DNA of 64,000 nucleotides from Isochrysis galbana. Lineage: Eukaryota > Haptophyta > Isochrysidales > Isochrysidaceae. Position 1 is the stretch's first letter, and each line of letters starts with the position of its first letter. Shown in pieces: positions 1 to 9,500 of this stretch. The notes beneath the pieces were generated by a model. The model saw only the letters and a list, made by a program, of their open reading frames with translations, ran no database searches and was not told the DNA's origin. The DNA lies in NCBI GenBank assembly GCA_018136815.1, contig CM030937.1:6110999-6174998 (forward strand). The letters are read 5' to 3'. The position numbers were made by a program, and so were the translations under genes.

Positions 1-1158
1 GATGTAGGCTGACGCCACCGGCGAGTACGCAGGAAGGGTTACAGGACGTGGTGCCAGGTTCCAGACCGTGATCAGCACCTCCCCCTCCGGAGTTGGGGTT
101 TCGACGCTAGTGGCGACCATTGGAGGAGAATCGAGGCCGTCACGGGGTGGTAGACGGTCGACGAGGATGGCGGAGTCGGGGTAGTTTTCGATGATCTCCA
201 GCGGCAGGCGAACGGAGAACGTACCCCTCGATCGCGAGGGGATAGTGATAGGCTGCCTGGTGTACAGAGCGAACTCTTTCGACGCAACGGCCGACGTAGA
301 GACGTCGGCGAAGAATGGCTCAATTTCGACGGCGGCAGACGAACGGTTAGGAGACGAAGGTGGACTGCGAGTGAAGTCGAGACGAGGGGGCGGCTCAAGC
401 TCGGGATCGAGAGGGGGCAATGGAACCGAAGTCGACATTGCCGGCGGCGACTCGCCGTGAGCCTGGCGGGATGAAACGTTGTCCGAGATAGGAACGAGCG
501 ACGACTCCTCTGCCCGTGGCGAGTCGGCGGGGATCACGGCGACAAGCGGTGCAGAGGAGAGACGAGGGCGAGTGGAGACGAGGGACGGAACGCGACGATT
601 GTTGACCATAAGGGTCAAGCGGCTATCACGCCCAGCATCCGGCGACAGTTCGATACAGGCGGCGTATGCTTCCAGGAAATCGTTTCCCAGGAGAAGCATA
701 GGTGCGCCTTCGACGACGAGGAAACGGTGTCGGAATTCGACACCGGAGAGAGAGAAGACCAACGTGGCGTAGCCGCGGGTACGGAGGGGGTTACCATCCG
801 GTCCGACAACGGCAGGTCGGTCCGAAGCGTGTTCGAGCAAGACGCAAGCGTCGCGGGGCAATGTGGCCAACAGCTCGGTGGTTACAACCGAGGGACCGGC
901 TCCCGTGTCGGCTAGAGTCTTGTTGACGGCGAGGGCGGAATCGACGATATAACGAGTAGGGCCCGTGGCGGAGTGACGGCAAACGATGAGATCGCGAACG
1001 TACAGGCAGTGGCGGGGTATAGGCTTGGCGGCGTGTCGGAGACAAGCCTCGCCGGTACCTCCCTGGTCAAAGAAGCGACGACAGCAGGCTGGTTGAGAGC
1101 AGGTGTGAAACCCGAGGGAACGAAGGCGGCGTGCCGCTGCCTATGGTCGGCAATGACG
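1..1158 (-). CDS. Retrotransposon aspartic protease (retropepsin), partial
   Basis: The frame is open from 1158 and runs off the window at position 1. It contains a retropepsin signature: a DTGA catalytic motif at about 909-898 preceded by a leucine, and the second conserved strand PMLLLGNDFL further on. Upstream of the protease (about 1104-1030) is a Cys/His-rich stretch (HTCSQPACC ... EACLRH) that could be a small zinc knuckle. No start codon is evident, and the frame overlaps the methyltransferase segment by about 250 nt in the -1 phase, so expression by -1 frameshifting is inferred. Reverse transcriptase, RNase H and integrase would lie to the left, outside the window. The family identification is firm. 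The recoding is inference. Confidence 0.75.
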
Positions 1159-3575
1159 TCAGCAACGGAGCGGCGAGCAGGGCGATCGAGCGGAGGCAGC
1201 GGTGGGTGCGAGTCCGGCAGGGCACCCAAGCCTAGGCGACATGGCGGCGTAGGGAGAAGAGCGAGGCGTTCCTGGTCCGACCAGGTAAGACGCAAGGCAG
1301 CATGCCAGCCCTCTGGCATGAACGTGTCCGGAAAGGAAACGGAGGCACACGTCTCCAAGAGAGGAGGCATTGGAACGAACGGCAATGAGGACGAGGGAGA
1401 GGGAGAGGGAGCAAGGATCGGCAACGCCTCCTCCTCTACCGCGGACGAGTGAAGGCGGACTTCCGCATCGAGCGCCGAAGCCAGCGATGGAGACAATGGC
1501 AACCAGGCATACGAGATCAAGCCTTGCGCACCGCGCACCGCCGTCCATATACGCCAGCGGTTGCGGACCCTGCGAATCATTCGAGCTGGACGGGCGGGCA
1601 ACAACGACGAGCGGGGCGATCCTAGCCACGGCCGCCACTCCATATCAATCGCGGCGACACTCGAAACATTCGAAGGCTCGGAACTGGAACTGGAACCAGC
1701 CTGAGCCACTTGGCTGGATTGTCGATCGCGCGCTAGAGATAGGAGAGAGGCGGCGGACGTGGCCGGACGAGAAGGAGTACGGCGACAATAGTCCAAAACG
1801 ACGGGCATCCACTGCATCGCCATCGCACCGGCGATGCCCACGTAGGTGCGGCTGCGCATCGAGCCGCGATGAGGGGACATGGGAAGGTTTGCCATTGCGT
1901 GCTGGCGACCAGGAACAATGCAAGTCGGCATGAGCGGAGGAAGGTTGGGCGAAAGGTAGAGTCCCGTAGCCTTAGTGTGCCCCGTTCCATGTTGCCATGG
2001 ATGGACATATTGCGTAGCTTCGATACCCCCGAGTAGAGACTTAGCGTAGTGGTGCATTTTCGGGTTTTCCACCGCTAGAAACGGAGCCCCGGCGTTCAGG
2101 CGACGGCGGAATTGCTTTGCGGCGGAGATCGTATCGGACATGCGCTGCGGGTTGGAGTGGATCCACCTTAAGCCAGCGTTCGAGAGATAGGTACACGGCG
2201 GGTGCGCGATAATCAAGTCCCATCCGAGGTCTTGGACGAGATCCGCGTCCCCTTCGAAGTGCGGAACGTAGTCGACGTCGGACGGAAACAAATCGCACGT
2301 CGCCACATCAGCGCCAGCAAGCAAAAACATGGACGAGACTACTCCACTCGTCTCGCCGATAATCAAGACGCGAGGAGGCGAGATGCCGTCGGTCTGCACG
2401 GCCTCGACGTCACGCCTTACGTCTCTGAGTGTGACACAAATTTCGTCGAAGTGGATAGGTAGCACCTGAGCTGGAGACTCAGGCGATCGGCTAGGGCGCA
2501 GAACAAGCTGCGCCGCCTCGGCAATATCTTTCGGCATTACGTGCGCGGCACCGTGGGCGGCGGCGCGTTGGAAAGCGAGATCGATAACGTACGAGAGGGT
2601 CTCGCCCTCCTTCAAGGAAGGGCGAGTGCGCGCGAGATGTACGAGCAAATCTTCAGCGGCCGGAACCAAAGTCAAGCACACTGAAAGCTGGCAGAGCGGA
2701 ACGACAGCGGAAACGGAAACGGGACTGCGAGTGACCGGAATGGACGGAGACGCGGCGGCCAAGGTGCGAACCATCTGAAAAGAACGGGACACGACGGCCG
2801 GAAGAGAGTCGGACGAGAATAGAGCGGGTCGAGAACGGAACAATCGGCGGAATGCGCGTTGCACGACGGAGGGTATGTTGGCGAACACCCCTTCGTCAGC
2901 TAAGGAAGATTCATCAAACAAGCTAGTCGATAGCGGTCGCCAACCCAATCGGGTTGGTGCAACCATCGTAGGCGGCGCGAGCCAACGGCGAACAGCGAGG
3001 GTGTAGGCCACCGTCCATCCGGAGGGGCTAACCTCGCTAGCACGGTCAAGGCAGCTTAAAGGCGAGTCTCGAGGGAACGAATTGGCCAGTCCATCCAAGA
3101 TTTGACTGGCGACAGCAGACGGATCGGCAGCGACGGAGCTCAAGGCAAGAATTAGCGTTGAGCGCTCGAAATCGAGAGCATTGAACGAATGATTCGAGAA
3201 CGACGAGAGCGACGAAGGAGGTAGCGAACGAACGGCGAGAGAGAACGGAACTCCCGGAGTCGAATCGTCCCCACCACATATGAGCAGATGAGGGTGACTC
3301 CGGATCGATTGAACGACTGAAACGAAAACGCGAACTTCGGGAACGACGGGATCGCAACCTAGGGTAGTATCCCCAGGTTGGAACGACAACAAGAAGGCTT
3401 TGCTCAGCCGTCCGAGGGACGGCGAGCTCGTAGATCGGAGGGGCGAAACATTAGAGGCACGAAATGAAACGCGAACGGGAGTGACAGAAGTATCGAGAAG
3501 CGAAAGGGGTGGCGGTCCAGGCCGCCGAGGAATTGAGAAGTCAACGAAGCATATGGCGGCGGCCTCGCCTATTCC
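912..3575 (-). CDS. Retrotransposon-borne phage-type cytosine DNA methyltransferase segment
   Basis: This frame continues in phase directly after the gag TAG for 887 codons and ends with TAG at 914-912. The first ~400 residues are unrecognised. From about residue 403 there is a C5-methyltransferase-like domain. It has a SAM-loop-like start (VLIIGETSGVVSS), an acidic CDLFPSD strand, a motif IV-like HPPCTYLSNAG with the putative catalytic Cys near residue 461, a motif VI-like VENP near 503, a GHTKATGLYL block and a terminal RSRTYVGIAGAMAMQW block. The order and wording of the blocks resemble the small cytosine methylases annotated in bacteriophages rather than DNMT1 or DNMT3. No ATG opens this segment; the best use is as part of a gag-readthrough polyprotein. 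Its position between gag and protease is unusual. Activity is inferred only from the motifs. Confidence 0.72.
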   Translation of the reverse strand, partial: GIGEAAAICFVDFSIPRRPGPPPLSLLDTSVTPVRVSFRASNVSPLRSTSSPSLGRLSKAFLLSFQPGDTTLGCDPVVPEVRVFVSVVQSIRSHPHLLICGGDDSTPGVPFSLAVRSLPPSSLSSFSNHSFNALDFERSTLILALSSVAADPSAVASQILDGLANSFPRDSPLSCLDRASEVSPSGWTVAYTLAVRRWLAPPTMVAPTRLGWRPLSTSLFDESSLADEGVFANIPSVVQRAFRRLFRSRPALFSSDSLPAVVSRSFQMVRTLAAASPSIPVTRSPVSVSAVVPLCQLSVCLTLVPAAEDLLVHLARTRPSLKEGETLSYVIDLAFQRAAAHGAAHVMPKDIAEAAQLVLRPSRSPESPAQVLPIHFDEICVTLRDVRRDVEAVQTDGISPPRVLIIGETSGVVSSMFLLAGADVATCDLFPSDVDYVPHFEGDADLVQDLGWDLIIAHPPCTYLSNAGLRWIHSNPQRMSDTISAAKQFRRRLNAGAPFLAVENPKMHHYAKSLLGGIEATQYVHPWQHGTGHTKATGLYLSPNLPPLMPTCIVPGRQHAMANLPMSPHRGSMRSRTYVGIAGAMAMQWMPVVLDYCRRTPSRPATSAASLLSLARDRQSSQVAQAGSSSSSEPSNVSSVAAIDMEWRPWLGSPRSSLLPARPARMIRRVRNRWRIWTAVRGAQGLISYAWLPLSPSLASALDAEVRLHSSAVEEEALPILAPSPSPSSSLPFVPMPPLLETCASVSFPDTFMPEGWHAALRLTWSDQERLALLPTPPCRLGLGALPDSHPPLPPLDRPARRSVADVIADHRQRHAAFVPSGFTPALNQPAVVASLTREVPARLVSDTPPSLYPATACTFAISSFAVTPPRALLVISSIPPSPSTRL
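1107..1113 (-). promoter_or_regulatory. Candidate -1 frameshift heptamer G_GGT_TTC
   Basis: Read in the methyltransferase frame the bases are grouped G GGT TTC, which fits the X_XXY_YYZ rule for -1 slippage. A shift here enters the retropepsin frame immediately upstream of its Cys/His-rich stretch. It lies inside the only overlap between the two frames (912-1158). No strong stem was seen by eye within 10 nt downstream. Confidence 0.45.
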
Positions 3576-3578
3576 CTA
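3519..3578 (-). promoter_or_regulatory. Candidate stop-codon readthrough signal (TAG GGA plus stem)
   Basis: The gag stop is TAG followed by GGA, and the downstream frame is open in the same phase. Ten nucleotides after the stop begins a perfect 9-bp stem (arms at 3565-3557 and 3527-3519, AGGCCGCCG with CGGCGGCCT) with a 29-nt loop. A UAG-G context with a structure 8-10 nt downstream is the arrangement known from gammaretroviral gag-pol readthrough. A chance nonsense mutation in an ageing copy is the alternative. Confidence 0.5.
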
Positions 3579-5993
3579 ACGGCGGTTGCGGCCGAGGACG
3601 ACGAGACGACGAAGGTAGGCGCGGTGGGCGTCGGGGATCTCCGGCTCGCCCTCGCAAAGGAAGCGAATGAACGGCTGGCAGTAGTACGGCGAATGGGCGC
3701 CATCGCCTGTCCCATATCGCCAATTGTCGGGGTGGTCGGGACGGGCCGTATCGTGATCGGGAGGAGCGGGGCGGAAGGCACAATACGCACAGCCGGTGGC
3801 TGTGGTCCATACGCCGCCCTCAGACGTAGGGCGCTGCGTGCGGGGCACCTTCATAGACGCGTCGGTCGGACGGGCCCTGGCGAATGAAGCAGCCAGGTCA
3901 GCGTGCCCACAGTAGCGTGACATCGGGTCGAAATCTACCTTAGCATTACGCCAAGATTCCAAATCCCATTTGGCGCCCTCGGGATGGCAAAGGTTGTCCG
4001 AAGGCGGCGCGCAGCGGCGGCTCTTTTGCGATGGCGGTGTGTCGAGAGGTGGGAGTCCACCCTCCAACTTGGGAGGCGGCTCCCTGGTGTGGTCGGTGCG
4101 TCCCTGGTGGGACCGATCTCCATTGCGATTATTTCGAGTATCGGAGCCGCGGCCGCTTCCTGAGGTAGCGGCCGAGGGTTTGTCGCTTTTGTCCGGAGCT
4201 GGCTTCGAGGAACCCAGGCGGTCCTTAACCATCCGGACGACGTCGTCGATGTGGGCGATTGTGAGCGGACCGTCCGCCTGCTTGCTGCTCCGCGAAGCCT
4301 CAGCACGTGCCTGCTCCGCTGGAGCCAACACCATGCGCGCGATCGAGATGCAAGACAGCGAGTGATGCGGCGCGTCTCCGGCGGCAACCGCCTCTATGCC
4401 TCGCTTCCACGCTTTGAGGAACTCGAACGAGTTCTCCGCTCCCCGTGCGCGGTCGCTTTCGTCGGCTTTGACGCAGGCGTCGAATCTCTCGTTGATTTCG
4501 TGCGTGAAGGCAGGGAACTTGAAGACGTTAGCTGCCGTCACCGTCGGGTCATTCATTTTGCGAACGAAGGCGTCGGTCACGCGAGTGGCCAGAGTCACTA
4601 AGTCCTCGCCCTCCGAGCGCGTGGTGCAACGGTCCCATTCCGCGGACGCAGTCTCTTTGGCGAAACCTTTTGCCCCGGCGGCGAATGATTGGTCGCACTT
4701 TGCGATCAGCACGTCGGCATGCAAGCACGGGTTAGCGCAGAGAACCGAGTCCCTAACCGCATCGAGAACATAGGCCATGATGCGAGGATGGCCCTTCTTT
4801 GGATCGCGAGCGGCGAGGAGGAGGCCATTGAGAGCGTCCTGCCAGTCCACGCCCGAGGTGAGTGAGCCCTCGAGTGCGCGGATCAGTTGCATTCGAAATC
4901 CGTCCCAGGAAGCAGCAGCCTTGTTCGGATCGGTAGAGCGAAGGTCGGCGGGGAAGCGTAGCGACTGCAGGCTCTCGAGGCTAGACTTAGCATCGCGAGT
5001 GCCGCCCTTAGTGCGGACGAACGTACGAGCGCGCACCCACTTCGTAAGAGTGCGAGTCGTATAGATGATGCGGGCATGCCAGGACTCACCAGAGGGGACC
5101 TCACGGGCCGCCATCACCTGGTATTCGAGTGGGGCATTAGCGGAGTCGGAGTAGGCCTTGCCGTGGCGCCCATAGTGTCGTAGCCATTGTTCAAGAATGT
5201 CCGGCTCATCAGACAGGGCTGGGTCCGCGGGAGGAGTGGCGTGGCGCTTAGCGTGACGTCGACTCTCCCGGGTACCCTTATGGCCAGACTTAGACTTAGA
5301 GGCGTGGGGGCGGAGAGATCGACGAGAGTTAGAGTGTAAACCTTCGGGGGCCATCATAGACGGCCGTCCCTCCCGAGTATTATAGCCTTTGGCGGCGGCG
5401 GCATAGTGGCCACCCTTGGCGCGGCGAGGCTTGCGGCGCGAGTCCGTAGACTCGGATGATCCATCGGAATCCGAATCGCTGGTCGACGAGGAGTTAGACG
5501 AACGCTGGCTGGAGACCGGAGACGAGGACGAGGAGGACGAAGAGGTAGGGGAGCTGTCGCGGCGGCGGCGGCGGTTCTTCTTCTTGTCCTTACGAGTCTT
5601 GTTAGATTTCGATGAGGAGCGAGGGAGCGGCGGTGGCGGAGGCAAAACATTCTCGCCGCCATCATCGGATGGAGGTGGAGGCGGATTTGATGACAACAAG
5701 AGAAGGTAAGAGAAGAGGGCCGGAGGCGACGGACGGCACGCCGAGGGAAAGAACCTGCCGCGGGGGGGGGCGAGGGACCGAGGGCACGGCGGGGCAGCGT
5801 GGGAGGGCGCGAGGCCAATCTCGGAGCGAGATCGCGTCCTTTCTCTCGCGGAGCGCGGAGAGACCCCCCACGAGACATCTTGGGACCGGAGAATGTTTTG
5901 GACGAATCTTCCTGTCGTCGGCCGAGGAGATGCGGACGGAGAGAGAGAGAGAGAGTCTCGCAGAGCGACTGCAGAACGAGAAGTCGAAGTCAT
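3576..5993 (-). CDS. LTR-retrotransposon Gag-like protein
   Basis: An 805-codon ORF starts at ATG 5993. The N-terminal ~250 residues are very basic and rich in Ser, Arg and Pro, with long S/K/R low-complexity runs. The middle (about residues 330-600) is a compositionally normal helical domain containing motifs such as SWDGFRMQLIRALEG and GHPRIMAYVLDAV, as expected for a capsid-like region. The C-terminus has a Cys/His cluster (GCAYCAF ... DHP ... YYCQPF) that may bind zinc or nucleic acid. It is the first ORF of the minus-strand retroelement. It ends at TAG 3578-3576, and the frame then stays open for a further 887 codons. The gag call rests on position, composition and downstream retropepsin, not on a recognised family motif. 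Confidence 0.65.
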   Translation of the reverse strand: MTSTSRSAVALRDSLSLSPSASPRPTTGRFVQNILRSQDVSWGVSPRSARERTRSRSEIGLAPSHAAPPCPRSLAPPRGRFFPSACRPSPPALFSYLLLLSSNPPPPPSDDGGENVLPPPPPLPRSSSKSNKTRKDKKKNRRRRRDSSPTSSSSSSSSPVSSQRSSNSSSTSDSDSDGSSESTDSRRKPRRAKGGHYAAAAKGYNTREGRPSMMAPEGLHSNSRRSLRPHASKSKSGHKGTRESRRHAKRHATPPADPALSDEPDILEQWLRHYGRHGKAYSDSANAPLEYQVMAAREVPSGESWHARIIYTTRTLTKWVRARTFVRTKGGTRDAKSSLESLQSLRFPADLRSTDPNKAAASWDGFRMQLIRALEGSLTSGVDWQDALNGLLLAARDPKKGHPRIMAYVLDAVRDSVLCANPCLHADVLIAKCDQSFAAGAKGFAKETASAEWDRCTTRSEGEDLVTLATRVTDAFVRKMNDPTVTAANVFKFPAFTHEINERFDACVKADESDRARGAENSFEFLKAWKRGIEAVAAGDAPHHSLSCISIARMVLAPAEQARAEASRSSKQADGPLTIAHIDDVVRMVKDRLGSSKPAPDKSDKPSAATSGSGRGSDTRNNRNGDRSHQGRTDHTREPPPKLEGGLPPLDTPPSQKSRRCAPPSDNLCHPEGAKWDLESWRNAKVDFDPMSRYCGHADLAASFARARPTDASMKVPRTQRPTSEGGVWTTATGCAYCAFRPAPPDHDTARPDHPDNWRYGTGDGAHSPYYCQPFIRFLCEGEPEIPDAHRAYLRRLVVLGRNRR

Positions 5994-6232
5994 GCCGGTT
6001 TATTACCTTAAACGAGCCAACAATTATAGTGACAGCAAAACAAAATTCGAATCGCAAATTTCGAGACCAAAATCTGCAAACCTGGATTTGAGACCATGGG
6101 GAATCCGAATCTGTGTGTCTTGTGCGTCAGCGGCAACACGGGTAACTGTTCAATTGTAATTGTGAGCGCGTACCTTACACGAATATTCATGCCTACAGCC
6201 TTCAGATGGGCAGGAATACAACATAACAATAG
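5994..6232. other. Leader region of the gag element; no LTR or gene recognised
   Basis: This stretch lies upstream (minus strand) of the gag ATG. A short GA run flanks the ATG. I could not identify an LTR terminus or a primer-binding site, and the sequence is less GC-rich than its surroundings. Confidence 0.3.
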
Positions 6233-6414
6233 TTGGACCGTCGCTCTTTTCTAGGGCTGTGTTCTTACTACCGCCGTTTCATTCGTCGCTTTGCTATTCG
6301 TGCCGCGTCACTGACCTCACTCACGCGCAAGGGGTGCGACGTCGCGTCCGAGTCGCAGACGGAGGCTTGCCGCCTGGCTATTGAGGACCTCAAGAAAGCT
6401 ATCTCCGAGGAGCC
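6233..6414 (+). pseudogene. Truncated Ty3/Gypsy reverse transcriptase/RNase H junction
   Basis: The frame reads FLGLCSYYRRFIRRFA ... ASLTSLTRKG, the well-known junction between the RT thumb and the RNase H domain of Gypsy polyproteins (LGL..YYRRFI...A...LT.L..K). It lacks everything upstream and is cut by the assembly gap at 6415. It is on the opposite strand to the gag-methyltransferase element, so it belongs to a different insertion. Confidence 0.75.
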
Positions 6415-6514
6415 NNNNNNNNNNNNNNNNNNNNNNNNNNNNNNNNNNNNNNNNNNNNNNNNNNNNNNNNNNNNNNNNNNNNNNNNNNNNNNNNNNNNNN
6501 NNNNNNNNNNNNNN
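6415..6514. other. Assembly gap (100 N)
   Basis: A run of exactly 100 N marks a scaffold join of unknown true length. It removes the C-terminus of the large minus-strand gene to its right and the rest of the Gypsy fragment to its left. Confidence 0.99.
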
Positions 6515-9500
6515 TTCACCTTTGCTTCAGACGTTGCTTCTAGCGTGATGCTAGCCACGGAGAGAGCAACTTCCAGGCATATGCGCGCCCGGGCCACGTC
6601 GATGTCTAGAGACGGCCGACTGCACAATGCTTGGAGATCTGCTCCGACCTTGGCCTGCGCGTTGGCGGCGTCCACTACGTGTGCGTCGACTTTGTCGAGA
6701 AGCCTCGGCTCGACTCCCGCCTCTCTTCCTAATGCGAGCTTCGTGCGTGCGTCCGCAAGTACAAGCTGAAGTGACTTCTCTTGCAGGAGAGCCTTTAACT
6801 CGGCAGCCGCCTCGTCACGCGCATGACGGGCACGCTCTGCCGCTTCAATACGTTGCTTGGCTGCGTCCGTGACATCCGTTTCGACCTTGCAGGCGATTGC
6901 TGTCTCCAGCGCGGCCCTCGCTGCGACCATGTCCATGCTGAGCAATTGGACACTCGTGTGTGCTTCAAGGTCGCTTCGTGCAGTTGCAGCTTTGGCTTGG
7001 AGTGCTGCTGCGCGCTTGATGTGAACCACTATATTGGCGATTGCACCCTCCTCCACCCCTGCCTCTCGCGCTTCTCGCAAATCCTTTTTCGCCGCCTCCA
7101 GATCCACGTTAAGTAGATCGAGGGCCCCGTGCTTTTCTGCCCGGGCGAGAGCCGTGTCCCGTGTCTCCTGGGCAGACGCTGCCCTGTCAACTTTTTGCAA
7201 CGCTGCCGCTAGCACCGCCTCGTCGGCCTGAGCCGCCCTCGCACCCTCGATTTTCTGCCTCGCCAGTGCGACGTCGAGATTGAGGGGCGCAAGCTGAATC
7301 GCCGCTTCGAGCTCGGATATTGCACGGGCTCGCGTTTGCTGTGCTTGTGCGGCGTGCTCGATGTATGCCTTTGCCGTCTCGACCTGCTCCGTCGTTATGG
7401 CCGCCTTCTTTGCCATCCCGAGCGCCGCTCGCGCCTCCTTCAGGGGGACGCTGAGTAGCGGCATCTCCATAAGCGTTGTGACTGCAGCCCATGCGGAATC
7501 ACGAGCCTCCTGCAGCTTTGCTGCCTCAGCAATGTGTGCTTGGGCTTTTTTCTGCAATGCCGTCGGTACGCCCGCTTCGACCGCTGCATGTAGCACATCT
7601 CGAGCCACCACGAGATCCAGCTCTAACGGTGGCCTAGCCAAATATTCCTGCAAGGCTGACTGGCACTGCTCACGCGCAGCTTGGGCTGCGCGCGCCTCTC
7701 CAAGGTGCACCCTAGCCTTCTCCACTACGTCGGCATCCACCCCTGCCTCTGCAGCAGCAACGATTTGGGCCTCTGCATCCTGCAGGTCCACACCGAGCAA
7801 TGGCTGCTCCAGCAGCCGCGCCACAGACCGCATTGCTCTCGCCAATACCGTCTGCGCCGCCTGTGCCGCGTCAATAATTGCCTTGGATGAGTCGAGCACC
7901 TCTCGAGCAACGCCGGCGCCAAATGCTGCCTTGAGCTTAGCCTGCGCAAGTAGCACATCCATGGTGAGAGCCGGATTCTCGCACACTCGTTCGAGCTCGC
8001 GCACCGCCTCCTCGCGTGCATCTTGCTTCGCTGCTGCGGCGTCCGCGGCTGCGAGGGCCTGAGCAACACTGGTTTCCGCCACACCCGCCCCGCGCGCCGC
8101 TTCTGCTGCAGCGCGCACGGCTGGCACGTCCATTTCCAGCGCTGGTGCTCCCGCTAGCTTGTGCATCCGTTTGCGCGCCTCCTCACGATGCGTTTGCGCT
8201 TGCTTGGCTGCAGTCGCGTGCGCCTCTACCTTTGATATCAGGGCAGAGCTCACGCCTGCATCCCGGGCCTCGCCAAGTCTCGCTACCACATCTGGCAGAC
8301 ATAGCTCGAGTGCCGACGTCTCCATCAATGACTGCAACGTAGCGGTGCAACGAGCGCACGCGGCTTGAGCCTTTGCGGCGGCGTCGATGCAGCGACCTCG
8401 CTCCTTGCACACTTCCACGTCAACCCCTCGGGAGCGAGCCGTCTCAAGCGCCGCCATGGCAGCAACAATGTCCATCTCGAGAGGCTCGCTCGCAGTCACC
8501 TCGTTGAGTCGAGCCCTCGCCTCCGCCTCTGCAGCTTGAGCTCTGGCCGCCTCGTCCACTCGTAGCTGTGCCTGCGAAAGCTCCGATTCGGGGACGCCGG
8601 CAACGCGCGCCGCTTCAAGCGCCTCTCGAGCTATCTGAACCTTCAGCAAGAGGTTTGGTGACTTGCACAGCTGAGTGACACGCCGTTGTGCCGCATTGCG
8701 CCGCTCATGGGCGTCTCTCGCAGATGAGAGGTGCTCGGAGGCCTGCGCGACCACCTCGGCCGCGACGCCGCACGCCCTCGCTCGCTCTATCTCACGCCGC
8801 GCGCCATCGATTTCGACATCTAAGGCGTGTGTCGAAAGCATGCCCCTCAAGACTGCCGTGGCGGCCTCACAGGCGGCTTGCTTTTCCTTGGCATGGGCAA
8901 GCCTTTCCCGCGCTCCAGCTAGATGTTCCTCGGCCACCCCCGCCTCAATGGCGTTGGCGATCGCCGCTTCCAACTCTCTCATTTGCAGCTTCAAGGGATT
9001 GATCCCGGCAAGTCGCTCAACTTCTGCCCGCGCGACGTCTCTGTGCTCCTGTGCACCCTGCGCGGTCTTTGTGTGCTCCACTGCGCGTGCCACAAGCGAA
9101 GGGTCCACCCCAATCCGCTGCGCGTCATCGATTTGGGTACGAGCACGCTTCACGGGGAGAGCAAGTGGCGCGACCCCGATCAACTGGTTTAGGGCAGCCG
9201 CCGCGGCATTGTGAGCCTGCTGCCGCTTTTCCGCCGATTCGATCAGCGCAGATGCCTTTTTCAAACGCTGTTCATCGACGCCGGCAGCCTGCGCCCCAGC
9301 CAGTGCTGCCCGAGCATTGTTGATATTCATATCAAGAGGCGGAACTGAGGTGGCGGCGACCAAGGCCGCCGCCTCCAGCGCGCACCTCTCGATGGCCTCG
9401 AGCTCCGCCAAGCGCTGATGCAGCAGCCGTATTTGCTCCGAGGCCACGCGCAACGACCGCTCTAGGCTCTCTACCATCGCGCCCGCCTGGCGGTCATCCT

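Noticed and set aside
3392-3394. TTG as start of a separate methyltransferase gene
   Set aside because: The frame is open upstream to the gag TAG and there is no ATG, so readthrough from gag explains it better than an unusual start.
7361-8062. Long plus-strand frames opposite the 57-residue repeat gene
   Set aside because: They are shadows of the Ala-rich repeats on the minus strand. The minus strand shows the ordered heptad-like pattern.
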